From positions 86,047 to 150,046 of the forward strand of contig BEXV01000186.1 of assembly GCA_003118195.1 (NCBI GenBank): 64,000 nucleotides of DNA. Direction: 5' to 3'. The notes under the pieces are model-generated. The model did no database searches. It was not told the origin of the DNA and saw only the letters and a program-made list of their open reading frames with translations. Position 1 is the stretch's first letter, and each line of letters opens with the position of its first letter. Of this stretch, positions 23,301 through 35,522 are shown in pieces. A program made the translations under genes and the position numbers. Source of the stretch: Hemicentrotus pulcherrimus (lineage: Eukaryota > Echinodermata > Echinoidea > Camarodonta > Strongylocentrotidae).

Positions 23301-23881
23301 TCTTTAGGAGGCACATTGGCTCAGTGGTAGGGCAGGGTCTTGTAACCCGGATCTCTAGGGTTCGAAACCAAATCGATGCGTTATTTTTAGGAAAAACTTT
23401 AAGGAAAATAATGGTAAAAATATGATTTATTTACAATGAAACGATGTGGTTTAATGTATTTAAATGATGTAATAATAATGCTTCTAGGTAGGCTATATAA
23501 TATGTTAGGGCTGTAGATTTTGTTTTCATTTTCAATTAATCAGGTTAATTTGAGCAATCATCAGAGATCAACTCTTTTATGCACGAATATTGGAACATGA
23601 AGGTTACGTAAAACTTATCTCCAGAGCAATGTTTATTTAGTACAGGAGACTGAAAAGTCACTGATAAATGTTTTCATTGGACTTCTTTTTTTCTTCGGCA
23701 AAAATTAATCTGATTCAGGACACTTAGTAGTGTACGGCTATGGTTATGGGTATTTCTTGCAGAGGAAAATAAGTTAAAGTAGAATAAATGCATAATTGTG
23801 ACGGGAACTTAATCGAGTTTAATGGAGTTTCTTGTTACGGCGTTATGATTATTGTTATAGAGCAGGGGAATGTGTTAGTGA

Positions 23882-23916
<35 letters not shown>

Positions 23917-24225
23917 GAGAGAGAGAAACGAGAGAAAAGGTGTGAACGTGAGAGAAAGAGAGAGATAGAGAGAGAAACAAAAATGGATAAATAGTTAGAA
24001 AATGCTGATGTAAGAGAAAAAGAAAGAGCAATAGTGAGACGTAGAAAGTGCCCGGGATAAAAGAAAAATGTGATGAGAAGTAGCGAGAGAGGTTGAAAGA
24101 GAAAATAAATATTAAAAATAAATTGTGAAAGAGATGGAAATATCGATAGAAAAGGTTGATCTAGGTTTTAAAAAAAGAGATATAGAATAGAATAAAGGAG
24201 GAGAGAGAGAGGGGGAGAGGGTGAA

Positions 24226-24256
<31 letters not shown>

Positions 24257-26414
24257 CAGAGAAAGATATGAAAGTGAACGGGGCAGACAGAGTGGTCCCT
24301 GGTATTACAGATGACAGGAGATGGCAAGAGACATTTAGAAATGCATAAAATAGAGATAAAAACTACCAAAAGTCATTCACATAGTCCAATCTTGAACTTT
24401 GAAATTAAGAATAATAATTATTATGATAGTATTACAATTTATTAAGAAGATTTATAAAGTATTGAAGGGAGCTGTACTTGTGGCGTTTTGTTTTGCAGCG
24501 GTATCGTTTAAGTGTTGATTGAGATCTTAGAGAATAAGTGCGATGTAAAACATTCTTTACATTGTGGGTGTTTGGCACGAGCATAGGCAAAGTCGATGCA
24601 TATAACAGCTCACGGCTTGCTTCTAATGAACGCAGATTGCACGTTTCCAATGCTGCTTTATAACTTTCACACTGACGTCCTAAAATGATTTTGCAAGCTC
24701 GTTTCCGAATACGTTTTAAAGTGAATACACGAGTTTTTGTTAAATGACCTTTAAAAACCGGTACCCCATAATCTAAGATCGATCAAATGTATCCTTTATA
24801 CAGTATATTATAATTAAAATGTCATCTAGAGACAGGAAAAGAAACATATTGCTCCGGTTGTCTCATTTTCGCCAGCACAAACGTAGGCTAGTTCGCGTAT
24901 ATAGCAGACGGTAATCGGCGGATCAGACGACACTTGATAGTGATTTTGTATGTGAGATTACTTTGCTAAATATTAAATACAAGTTCCCAGATGGTTGCGC
25001 GAGTGGGATCTTAGTTGACTTCTAGGGCTGATGCCTGGATTACATTTGCCACGGGCGCCGTACGATAAGTTAGTCTACGATTTTTTTTTGGTGAGATTTG
25101 GGGGGATCGTAGGAGGCTACGGGCTACGATGTTTGTGTTTACATTATCTACGAGCATCGTGTCATTTCTTGTATTAGCCCTCGATAAGCAAGGTTTTATG
25201 AATAATGCATGCACTATATGTCCAATGTTACTTTAAGTATTACTTGAACAAAATTCAAATGCTCAAGGTTTCTTTCTCTGAAGCAAATCCTGACTTGGCT
25301 TAACATGAATTTCTAGTTGTATGTGGAATGCCCTATCTTTTACATCTGTTCATTTGAATATTTTGTCATGCTGTATGTTGAATAACAACGAAGCGGCACG
25401 GGCGCGCTCGAAAAGGATTTTTTTTTTTTAATTCATGAATTCCTTGATAGGTCACATTCTGATAGCGAATGCATTTTGCAAGCAGAGGTGTGGGTGTGCG
25501 TCTCGGTGTGTGAGTTTTTACAGAAGGATGTAATCATTTACCTGACACTGGAGCTTCACTGGTAGGTCCCTGAAATTCAAGAAAAGCGAATAGCAGATAT
25601 TTCATTTACTTCATCAACTTCCACAGTCCTAAATTCATTGAGATAAACAACGGGTAAATAGATTTCAATAACATTATGTAGTCTGATGTTTAAAAATCAT
25701 TCTCGTTGGAGTAGATTATGTGCTGATGCTATTAGTTTTCATTTTGTATTGTTTTACATGGTTGGTAATAACTTGTTAATTCAAAAAATATAATTTCTGT
25801 TGAACGATGATGCAATGAATATATGTGCATTATGCACTGCACAATGTCGTCACACTATTCAGACTAGAATGACATATATTTAGGAAAGGAAGGTTTGAGC
25901 CATTGATAACTCACGTTTGTTGCCTCGGCTGTTCCATCTGAAATACCTATGAATAATAATGCGATACAAATGAGATTAAAAGGGCTATTTTTATACGCCT
26001 TTCTGGTTCTAGGACATTATCAGGGTGGACTTCCCCGATAACAAACGGGGGCGTTTCCGGGGAGGGGCGGTTAGGTGTCATCGGCGGTGGTTGTCCTTGT
26101 TTGTCCTGGGGGGGGGGGCTTTCCGGGGGCTAATTTTCCGAGGGGTTATTGTCCTGATACGCATCTCTATCTATTACTCGGCTATTACTCGGCCTGTCTT
26201 CACAGATTCATTCAGAGAGGGCTAGAGGTGAACTATTTTCCTTTAAAGGAATTTTCTGGATAGTATGGCGGACTGGTCCAGGCAAACACATTCTCCAATG
26301 CATTGACGCCCATGCTCCCTGATTTATTCGCTGTACATTTTGTCATTTTGACAACATACCTTTTTATTCCCCATAAACTCATATTTCTCTTTGCATCCCC
26401 ATCTCCCTCTTCCC

Positions 26415-26473
<59 letters not shown>

Positions 26474-29400
26474 ATTATTCATCTCTCCATTACTTTGACG
26501 ATGAAATTAAATGGAGCAAGGTCTATGAATATTCAGTCCATTTAGTTCGAATCGATTTTCACAAAAACAAGACTGGATCACGATGGCGTTTCACAAAAAT
26601 TGTCATCAGTGACAAATGACAGTTTGTGTTATAAACTACTGAAATCCATGCTTCTGATTGGTTATCAACAGATTTGTCACTGACTGTTGTCATTGAAAGG
26701 GGGCTTTGTGAAACGGGTCCCATGGGTTATCATTTCATGCATTTGGAAATTAGATGAAAGAGTCTAGTTATCCTAAAACCCAAATACATATTCAAGATAC
26801 ATGATTTCGTGCCATAATCTATAGTAAGACGGGCATTACTTTTATCTTTAAATGCTGTTATTTAGATTGATTTTATTTACTTCAAGCAAATCATGTATCA
26901 CGTTGTCACAGATATACACATATTATTAAATTAAAACAGTCCTTTCTTATATCAAATGGGGTGTAAAACATATGTTTCCCTACATTTTACATGCAGACAA
27001 TCTTTACCATACCCTCTCAAACGATATTTTTTTTGGGGGGGTGGGGGGGATTGGTTCCCTTTTTCATGCCGCATAGCTCTGTTGGTTAATCCTGGTTTCG
27101 TTAGAAATATCTAACTGCCATGATGCAATAATCATATCCAATACCTTCGACCATCTTATTTACCTACTTACATTCATAATCAATGTAGATGTAGGTGTAA
27201 TCTCCCAGGCAGCCTGAATGCGCGGTGTATGCGAAAGAAGACGTACATGAACTATACTGCTCGCAGTATGTAGCAAGCTGTGCCGTTCTGTCACCCATAA
27301 TACACTGGCTCTCGAGGGAGGAGTTATAAGCATCACAGGAAGGAACCCTCACCCAAAATCCTTTGTAGATTTTGATCTTTCCTGGGTAATTACACTCAAT
27401 GCGCATAATTAGATTTGTTCCTTCTTCTTGACACCCAGTAACTGTGCACATGAAAGCAAAAATGCACATGTATTACAATCTTTTAAAAAAAGATAAGCAA
27501 GCAATATCAATAATAAACATCTGAGGGACGTACAAAATGCGTTGATAAACAGTTTAACGTTAGAAACTAGCGATTACGGCTGCTGGTTTGACCATTTTGG
27601 TGAAAGCACCTGACCCCGAGACCTGGTAAACTTACAGCGGAAAGGACTCCTGCGCCAGCAGACATCGTTGCGTTGATTTTACCATGGGCCGACTGAGATG
27701 ATCCAAAATGTTACCATAGCACGCTCATCAGGTATCAACTTTATTAATATCACCATCCCCCCCCCCCCCCCCNNNNNNNNNNNNNNNNNNNNNNNNNNNN
27801 NNNNNNNNNNNNNNNNNNNNNNNNNNNNNNNNNNNNNNNNNNNNNNNNNNNNNNNNNNNNNNNNNNNNNNNNNNNNNNNNNNNNNNNNNNNNNNNNNNNN
27901 NNNNNNNNNNNNNNNNNNNNNNNNNNNNNNNNNNNNNNNNNNNNNNNNNNNNNNNNNNNNNNNNNNNNNNNNNNNCCCCCCTCCTACGTGGATCCGCGCC
28001 TAACTGGAGACATCGCAATGTGTGTGGGATGCGTGTAAGGGAGGAGGACATCGATGGTTGAAGAAAAATTTGGACTACAGTATGCCCTCCATCCCGGGCT
28101 TAATTTCGTCAAAACTTATATGAATAATTAAGTCATCTTCTATTAGCAATAACGACTTATCGTCATTGTCTTGTTTCCTTTCGCGTTCTACATTCGTATT
28201 CTCATTCTTTGTCGTCTCCTTCCTCTTGAGCTTACGCCAAATGTCCCATTCGTTTTGCATGCAGTGCTTATTATTCCAATCTAGATCCCTTTCTCTAGTT
28301 CGATTCGTTTCAAATTTCGATGTCGTTATCTCTGATACCTAATTCAGGTTACCTGACAAGGGTCACTATTCGAATTCCGCTAAGTTTCCGCCAAATTATA
28401 ACACGTATTGGCTGAGACGTCATTTTTTTTTCAGACCGCTTTTCGCCCCCATTCCGTCCTTTTTTTTCTCCCCTTTTGCAAGCGTAGGCTGTGTGGCAAA
28501 ATGCAGGTCATCTCGAAGCCATATTTTAAAAACTGTCAAAGGGGGAATTTTAGACGCCATTTATGAAGAAAACAGCACATTAAAGCTTTACCTTAGTAGT
28601 TAAAGTTTACTAGGGTGTTTGCTCCTCAAATTCACTCTCGATCCACGCGGGTTTAACCAAATAATTGACATCATTTTATGCCGTGTGCAGGTGCTAGGCA
28701 GAGGGTGAATTTGATGAGCAAATTTTCTAATGGAGTGTTTTCCTCATGATTTAATGCCAGGGATGTTGTATTAGTATGGACGGCCATTTGTGCCACGGTG
28801 CACGCTTCGTGTCGTTTCTTTCTTCATTTACCAAAATCCCGTTCGTTTTTTCATCATTCCGATTCGAAGCAGGAACAAATCGATATTTCAGGACTTATGA
28901 TTAAATAATGTAACATTTGATTCTGCTCGGTTTGTTCTATTGTTCGAATTATTTAGCAGAGAGAGAGAGATATATATAGAAGTGAACAATCCCATGGCTA
29001 ACAACCTTGTATTGTTATTATTTGTTCATCGTTTCTACAATGCTTTTTGAATGATATTTGATGACAAAAGACGGAACTCTGGTACTTTTTTTAGTAGCGT
29101 TACATTGCAATCACATGGTCGATAAAAGATCATCAGCGCCGGGTTTAATAATTTAAAGATAACTGAATTTGAACCAAGACAATGCTTTCTCTCTTTCTCT
29201 CCTTCTTTCTTCTGTCATTGCCCCGTCATTGCTTTCCTTTTCCCTTGCTTACTTCCTTCTCACCATGTGTATGCCTCGATCATGGCGAAAATAACTGATA
29301 CCGCTGAAAGGATTTTGCTCGTTTCCTTTCTTCTTCATCTTCTTCTTCCTATATAGCAATAGACTACAAAATTTCGAATGATTACTTTCTTTTTCTAGGA

Positions 29401-29993
29401 CCATCGGGTCGTTATAATGAAAACGCATCAAGAAATATTGGAATTGTAGGGAATATTACGATTTGTAATCAACAGAAACAGCTATTAAGCATCTAAAAGA
29501 ATTCAGATTTCTGTTTCATTATGATTAAAATCTTAATCATTTCAAGTGACAAAATATTACCTCAAAAAACCGTCAAAGATGACCAGAAAACGTCTTAGCT
29601 ATGACATCAATTTTCAGAACGCCATTCGCCCCTTTTTCGTTCTTTTATTTCCTTGAAATTTTGCAAACATATTCTGGATGTCCAAACGCTGGGAATCGCG
29701 AAGCATCTCGAAACCGGATTTGATTCAACAAAGGTATTGGGTTTAAAGGCTAAGGATTATCATTTGTGTTTATGTTAGGTTTATGGTAAGGTTTAGTATT
29801 AGGATAAGGGTAAGTTGGGAATTCGTTTTGTGTAGGTCATGTGATCGCGGAGAAATTCTCGTTAGATCGTCCTTTACCACCGATAAATTCAATATTTCTT
29901 ACCTCTTTCAACATCAGATCTAGCTGGGGTTACTAATAAGCCGTGAATGATAAAGATGGTCATGATTGTCTTCCACTTTAAATCCATTGTCAT
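20066..29993 (-). CDS. Secreted SUEL-lectin / PAN-domain protein (7 exons, apparently complete)
   Basis: Minus-strand exons in order: 29993-29903 (ATG, signal peptide), 27441-27172 (SUEL domain), 25946-25915, 25569-25542, 21625-21594, 21328-21301 (four tiny linker exons) and 20337-20066 (PAN domain, TAG stop). All have AG/GT borders. Junction phases are 1,1,0,1,0,1 and the lengths sum to 753 bases, exactly 251 codons. The product of about 250 residues has a cleavable signal and no membrane span, so it should be secreted. SUEL domains bind galactose or rhamnose in echinoid egg lectin and fish relatives, and PAN domains mediate protein or sugar contacts; the actual ligand is unknown. A 203-base gap lies in the first intron. 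The 2x linker arrangement may reflect optional exons. Confidence 0.8.
20993..21640. repeat. Segmental duplication copy A (SUEL-PAN linker pair 2)
   Basis: Matches 25268-25962 in order: ctttctctgat, gcatgtggaatgccttt, the 28-base exon, tttcatttatttcatcaa, ttggacgatgatttcatgaa and the 32-base exon. Diverged by substitutions and indels. Confidence 0.75.
21301..25946 (-). CDS. Four tiny linker exons in two duplicated pairs (SUEL-PAN gene)
   Basis: Pair 1: 25946-25915 (32 bases, C-ISDGTAEATN) and 25569-25542 (28 bases, GPTSEAPVS). Pair 2: 21625-21594 (32 bases, IADKTTKATR) and 21328-21301 (28 bases, RTTSQAPVS). Each pair enters in phase 1 and leaves in phase 1, so either, both or neither can be spliced in without breaking the frame. 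The residues are Thr/Ser/Ala/Pro-rich and suit a flexible, possibly O-glycosylated hinge between the SUEL and PAN domains. The flanking introns are also duplicated, so the pairs arose by segmental duplication. Very small exons carry a risk of chance matches, but the conservation of both splice sites and phase in the two copies argues they are real. Confidence 0.65.
22259..22851. mobile_element. GC-rich non-autonomous TIR element
   Basis: gcctggattacatttg at 22259-22274 and its exact inverse at 22836-22851 enclose about 560 bases of unusually GC-rich sequence. The interior repeats short words (tgcggag, gcacgg, tgcacgg, cgtac) in a loose, irregular fashion. No transposase is recognisable. A truncated inverted copy of the right end lies at 25033-25183. 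Confidence 0.75.
23306..23375 (+). repeat. tRNA-like SINE head (degenerate)
   Basis: An A-box word (tggctcagtggtag) and a B-box word (ggttcgaaacc) are spaced about 33 bases apart, as in tRNA genes. The acceptor stem does not pair, so this is a tRNA-derived SINE or a tRNA pseudogene, not a working tRNA. Confidence 0.55.
23881..24265. repeat. GA-rich polypurine region
   Basis: (GA)n arrays at about 23881-23990 and 24200-24260, joined by purine-rich sequence. Confidence 0.8.
24432..24830 (-). mobile_element. LINE reverse transcriptase C-terminal fragment
   Basis: On the minus strand, after frame breaks: VFKGHLTKTR, LKRIRKRACKIILGRQCESY, KAALETCNLRSLEASRELLY and a basic end (RYRCKTKRHKYSSLQYF). 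The (L/F)-x-R-x-Q/R-K-R-A-C-R/K-I-I-L-G word is typical of the region after the RT domain in many non-LTR elements. It is a different lineage from the 720-2994 copy. Truncated; inside an intron of the SUEL-PAN gene. Confidence 0.7.
25033..25183. mobile_element. Truncated inverted copy of the GC-rich TIR element
   Basis: gcctggattacatttgccac at the left end, then the complement of 22851-22700 (ggaggctacgggctacgatg, gtttgtgtttac). The other end is missing. Confidence 0.7.
25268..25962. repeat. Segmental duplication copy B (SUEL-PAN linker pair 1)
   Basis: Direct repeat of 20993-21640, about 4.3 kb away, with both splice sites of both small exons kept. Confidence 0.75.
26415..26468. repeat. (CT)n microsatellite
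   Basis: Nearly uninterrupted CT dinucleotides with a ccct interruption. Confidence 0.9.
26586..26721. mobile_element. Small MITE with gtttcacaaa termini (copy 1)
   Basis: Starts gcgtttcacaaaaattgtca and ends gctttgtgaaacgggtccc. The interior (tgacaaatgacag, gattggttatcaacag) matches 55081-55228 in inverse. Confidence 0.65.
27172..27441 (-). CDS. SUEL-type (galactose/rhamnose-binding) lectin domain exon
   Basis: One 270-base exon (phase 1-1) encodes about 90 residues with eight cysteines in the SUEL order: TGCQEEG, RIECNYPGKI, VPSCDAY, SQCIMG, TYCEQYSSC, SGCLGDY and the final DYEC, whose cysteine codon is split by the intron. The pattern of an early basic strand, a C-x5-C pair and a terminal Y-x-C is typical. 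The sugar-contact motifs usual in rhamnose lectins are not there: YGR is replaced by GFWVRV, and DPC by HSGC. Binding may therefore be altered or lost. The acceptor is tgtgcacag and the donor gtaagt. Confidence 0.8.
27773..27975. other. Assembly gap (203 N) flanked by poly-C
   Basis: Run of N with at least 14 C before it and 5 or more C after it. Lies in the first intron of the SUEL-PAN gene. Confidence 1.
29903..29993 (-). CDS. Signal-peptide exon of the SUEL-PAN gene
   Basis: Begins at ATG (29993) and encodes MTMDLKWKTIMTIFIIHGLL followed by VTPARSDVER, then G|gtaaga. A basic start, a hydrophobic core and small residues before RSD fit a signal peptide. A second ATG two codons in (MDLKWK) is an equally plausible start. 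The exon leaves in phase 1, matching the SUEL exon. Confidence 0.75.
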
Positions 29994-31261
29994 GCGTTTT
30001 TGTATGTGAATTTAACAACAGTTGAGAAACAAATCCTGAGATGCAGTAGCTTTCCCTTCCGATCTGTATACTACTAGTTCAGTGAAACCGTAGGACTAAC
30101 AAACAGGAAAATGTTATAGACTCGTGGCTAGTTTCCTTTGTGAACTAGATTTTGATGAAAAGCGTAGAGATATTGTCAGGTTTAGATTTCAGAAGAATGC
30201 AGGGCCTACGTGTCTCCATCAAACGAAAGAAAAGCTACGAAGTGATAAAACATGCACTTTTAATGGGGCTTCATAAAATATCCTGCTGTTCCTATTGGCC
30301 GAGCTAAAATCATTCTTTATCATTATTATTCATGATCGATGTTTCATAATTTGCTCTTTTTCTCTCCTACCCCCCCCCCCATAGGAGTTNTCTTTATGTA
30401 CTCTCTATACCAACCAACTCGAAGGTATAAAAACTTCTCTTCGTTTTCATTTCCAATACACTTGTCCAAAAGACGAGAACACCGCGCTCCGACTTAAAAA
30501 ATTCCTCCCTAGTTGTGACAATATGTGTATTTGTGATGAATAATATCCAATGAATTGAGCGAACAGAAGAATTATGTTATAGTAATTTTCTGATGGGTCC
30601 ACCCAAAAACCTAAAGAAATATTAATGAAATGAAATTACAGGCCATCACCTTTTGGTATTAAACAATGTGCTTCTAGGAGCATGCAATTAGGATCGACAA
30701 GATCAGATGAAAGTGAGGAGGACTCAATTTGGAATCAATTTTCTTTCCTCCTTTCATGGAAACAAACTAGCTGCAGAAAATAAGTTTATTAATGTCAAAA
30801 TCTTCTGGAATTATGTAAAGAACTACGGCAGACAAAAAAAAATCAACAGTGCCTGATCTACAAAAACCTGACGGAACATGGGCTAAAGAGGACCAAGAGA
30901 AAGCTGCGAGAGGATATTCACACAGTTCGACTACTTGTCCAATCATCCTATGACTGAGGTTTGATTTCATTTTAAAGTTTAAACCAAACCCCAAAGACAA
31001 CATTTCAACCCGCCCCCGTTCTATTTGTACTCGGTCCTTTATGGAATACGTCATGATCCCAAAATAGAAAATCCTCAAGATTGATTCTGAGTAGATTCAA
31101 CAGGATTTAGAACTTCACACGAACCCCATTTTGTTGATATAAGATATCAAGATATGTATCTTTTTGAAATTGAAAACCTATCTAATGTCTGAACTCCTCA
31201 GTTAAGACGTAGTGTATTTTACAATCTGATGTAATTAACGTTGTTGAATTATATTTAATTA

Positions 31262-31370
31262 TGTTAAATTATTTTTGTTTAATGTACTTACCTTGTTAGG
31301 CGCCTTGAGCATCTCTTGGGGTGGATATGTGCGCATTATAAATGTTGTTATTATTATTATTACTATCCTT
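31262..31370 (+). repeat. Retroelement 3' tail with (TTA)n
   Basis: taggcgccttgagcatctct, then tgcgcattataaatg and (TTATTA)n. The arrangement resembles that at 16425-16504. Confidence 0.5.
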
Positions 31371-31524
31371 TTTCATAGTTGAAGATTGATCCGTGTAGCT
31401 ATTGTTTTTTATTTTATTTATTAGACAGTCGACCTCTTCCTCTCCTCTCAATCTTCCTTTCTTTGTTTTTCTTTCTTTCTTGCCTTTGTGTCCTTTCCGA
31501 TTTGTATTCGAGTCTAATCTTGTC

Positions 31525-31735
31525 GCGCGCTCTCTCTCTCTCTCTCTCACATCGTCTCTCTTTATACATATTTTCCTCTTTGTTGGTTGTTCATACACAT
31601 GTGTATTCAAGTCAAATCAATTTTCTCCCTCTCTCTCTCTCTCTCTCTCTCTTCCTTAGTGGTTAGTCTATACTCTTGTTCATCCTTATCTATTTCTTCC
31701 TCCCTCCACCCCCTCTCTCTCTCTCTCTCTATTCC
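31525..31735. repeat. CT-rich polypyrimidine region
   Basis: Three (CT)n blocks, at about 31528-31548, 31629-31652 and 31711-31730, with CT-rich spacers. Confidence 0.85.
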
Positions 31736-34700
31736 CCTCTGCCTTCCCTCTAACCCTGCAGAATACAGAACAATGAATAAAAAACAACACACACGTTTTA
31801 TATATTTGCTGTGCATTTCTATGTTTAAATTGCAAAGTTTAACATTTTATGATCCCTCAGATTAGTCCAAGAAGTCTTCAATAAATGAGTTGCAATTTTA
31901 AAATAATTTGCCATTATACATCATCCAAAGTGGGTGTTTTGCAGTGTATTTCTCCAATATGACGACAGTTTTAGAAATTAAATAAGTATACACCTATATG
32001 GATATAACACATATAAACAATACAGCATACAAGCATTGGACTCTCATTGAGGCATAGGATTCTGTTAAATATATAGAAGCAAATGAACAAACACCTGAAA
32101 TTATGGGAATAACAAGCACATAAAGGCTCAAATATATTCAAGTATTACCCCAAAAATCACAGCTCTCCTAAATCAGGCCTGTAATTCTGAAACTTGGTGG
32201 CATTACGGTGGTGCCTTTTATAACTCCTTGAAAACTATGAACACATGTTCACCTCTCAATTTGACAACAGAAAATAATTAAAGGTACAATTCAATCGATT
32301 GGTAAGGGTTCACATGTTACTGATTCATACATCAATCTACTTCAAATTGCATTGTTGGGAGCAAATATCTTTTACACGTTTGCTTCGATTGAAACAAACT
32401 AGAATAATTCAAATTTCATTTCTTAGATAATTATCTTCTTTAATCAATTTTTTCTTCTCGGTTATCTTGAGAGCCAAAACAAATTTTACCCATATTTTAT
32501 CATTTAAAACTGAAATGTAAAATGGTACCTTTAACTATCCCTAGTGAAATAACAAATGGGTTTCACACAAGAAATACTACACTCCACATTCCACATAAGG
32601 AAATTCCAAGGTCATCATGTCGGAGTCTGAGTTTGTCGAAAATGTGTTTCGATGTAATAGTTTTGTCTTTTAACTACAGCAATCTATAGTGACGGTAAAA
32701 GATTAAATCAATCAAAATACTCTTGAAATCTACCATTCTGCCACTTCTCTCAACAACACAGTGACGATAGCCTTAAGAAGAAAAAAAAGCTGCTAATGTT
32801 CTCCGTATGTAACACATAATAAAGCCATGCATTAAATAAAACAGTATTTCAGTTTATACACAATATAGATTTGCTTTACAACAGACATAAATTAATAGTA
32901 TACATGGGAACGTTAAAGCAATGGATAAATCAAGCAAAAGAATACATGAATAAAATAATAGCTCTGGCCAACGAATAAAACATTTCTACACTTTATACAT
33001 ATAAGTAAGCCACAGAAGCATATGGATGAAATATCAGCATAATTTTTTTAACATGTAAGATCAGAACTTTCTATTCTTGGTTCAGTTTCATACATTTAAG
33101 GACAATTTTTTGAAAAGGCCCAATAAAATTACTTCTGGCATATCACTACATAAAAAGGACATCTAAGAATTTTGTTGGTCGATCACTAGATTCTTTTCTC
33201 CCCCTCTCAAGGTTGATAATTAAAAAGGAATATCATAACTTAACCAGTTAAGGAATAAAAGTGCTTTTTCACAACAGACTGAATCTCTCTTATCATACAC
33301 ATCAAAAATATACGAAATGATCAAAACATCTATAAAAATGAGCTCTTTTAATCATTAATAATTATTTTCAGGCCTTGGAGTTTAAAAGGCTACCCTATAT
33401 TAATAATAAATGCATGGTGTTAACAAAAGCTCCTATTAATTAATGAACACATTGTATAAACCCTCAAAACAATCATTACTCCCAAAAATGGTATAAAGAA
33501 CTTGACAATTTCATTAGTATACCGTATGTTACTCCAAACACATTTGTTTATTAGATATCAAATACCTTACAGCTTTATTCCAAACTCTCTTCCAGAATAC
33601 TTCTGGTAGCAATGACACATTACCTAGGTGCTGGTACATGATATTCAAATTGGCAGCAAAACAAAAAGTGGAGTGTCCAATTTGCAGCAACATCTACATA
33701 TAATAGTTATAATATCGTAATGTGTTCAGCACTGCATAACAAGCAATTGTTTTTACATCCTCATGTATTTTTTACATCAAAAAATGCTTTATTTTTCATC
33801 ATTTCTTTTTTTTTTTTAGACAAAGAGGGTATTTCAGCAACCAAGCAAGTTTCAAAATGCTACCACTACATCCATAAAGAAACTGAAAATGAGTTGAACT
33901 ACATAAGTGAGAAGATAACGCAGATTAATGATGACTGTTCTGACATTGCAGGATAGCCGTTCATAGATTACACATCACATGGTTCTATATGATGCACCGA
34001 GAGATAAAAAATTTAACCCTCGCATTACCACAAGCCCCGAATGCCCTTGACTTTGTACATTGCATTTTCTGCCTGTGGCGCTGGCAGACTTATCTTTCAT
34101 CCAACTAAGGCAGTGACACTCGATCCACAGTTAGACTCGCCCACAGTCTTTTGGACCATTCCAACGGTTTATTAATATATTTATACATACAAACATCCTG
34201 CTCTTCACAAAAGCAAGCTATTGAAGTGACCTTTATTACCTACAATATCACATCTCTATATACAAATATATTATATTTTGATGTTATTTCTTCCTCTGCA
34301 TCATCATCTGAAACATAAGATGCTTTCTAGGTTTCACATGATAAAAGAGAACTTGAAGCTTGTCATTTCATTTTGATTAAAAATGCTACAACAGCAAAAG
34401 TTGCACAACTTGTCTAAACTAAATGATTACTGTATGCTTAATACTTTGGTGCAAAGTAAAATAACTTGTCTGAAATTTTTTTTAGATGATGCTTGGAAAT
34501 CTTTTACAATGCTCCACTATGATATACTATTTTCTGTTTCAATTAAGTCATTATCGTACACATTTCAATGGACCCCCCAAGTTTTTTTTTTTTTGCTTGT
34601 ACACTACATATACAGTGTATTTTAATGTAAAAATCATCTTTTTATTGTGACTCAATATTACCTCTTTTTTTTTCTTAATCCCAATTTTCTTTCTTCTGAA

Positions 34701-35187
34701 TTTTTACCTTTTCTTGTCAACTTAGATTTTTTTTAAAGAATTCAATCTCAACTCTGCCACAATGCATGCATAACAGATATTATAACCATGGGAACAAAAA
34801 CAATAAATAATTTACATCATTTTCCAAACAATGTTTCAAATGTTGCACCTTGCCCAGTCCAATAAAAGCAATTCTTCTCTCTTTGACCAAGATTCCCTTC
34901 AAAATGATCTTCAATAGTGTTTTTTCTATTTTTATTTTTCTCTGCTCAATTCAGCCACGAAAACATCTCTTTCCCATCCCCAAATCGTGATAAAGCATCT
35001 TAGATGGCGGTTTTGTTTGTTAGGGGGTGTCTTCTTCTTGGTGATAAAGTACTCTAACATCTAGTCTGGTGGATACCTGCAAAGAGACGTTTTGAGAAGA
35101 AAGGGAGAATCAATGACACCTTCAATTCCAAACGGGTAGCAAACGATTATCTTCAATGGACTCAACAGGTGAACTTGATTTGTAATA

Positions 35188-35285
35188 TCTCGCATGTGAT
35201 GATGATGATGACAATGACGACGACAACAACAATGAATATGATGATGATGATGATGATGATGATGACGATGATGACGATGATGAAG
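35188..35285. repeat. (ATG)n trinucleotide microsatellite
   Basis: gatgatgatgatg with occasional gac and aac units. Just 3' of the abLIM stop codon in the sense of that gene. Confidence 0.9.
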
Positions 35286-35485
35286 TGGTCAATATCAAAG
35301 TAGAGACACCAATACAGAAAGACAGACAGTGGGAAGAGGGAAGCAAAAATGATACTACAGAAAAGAAAAGGAAGCACAAGACAAAAGAAAAATAAGCTCA
35401 AGACCAAACAAAATGTATATAAAGAGAGACAAAAGGTGTAAGGGAGAGAAAACAAAAATGCGTAAGAGAGAGCGAGAAAAAAGGG

Positions 35486-35522
<37 letters not shown>

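Noticed and set aside
27068..27110. Possible tRNA A box (tagctctgttggttaa)
   Set aside because: No B box at the right distance and no stem pairing; too weak to call.
27698..28051. Open frames crossing the N gap
   Set aside because: Mostly unknown bases; not evidence of coding.
30423..30433. TATA-like ggtataaaaac on the plus strand
   Set aside because: No plus-strand gene begins downstream of it; chance match in AT-rich DNA.
35188..35285. CRISPR-like short tandem array
   Set aside because: A simple trinucleotide microsatellite in animal DNA without unique spacers.
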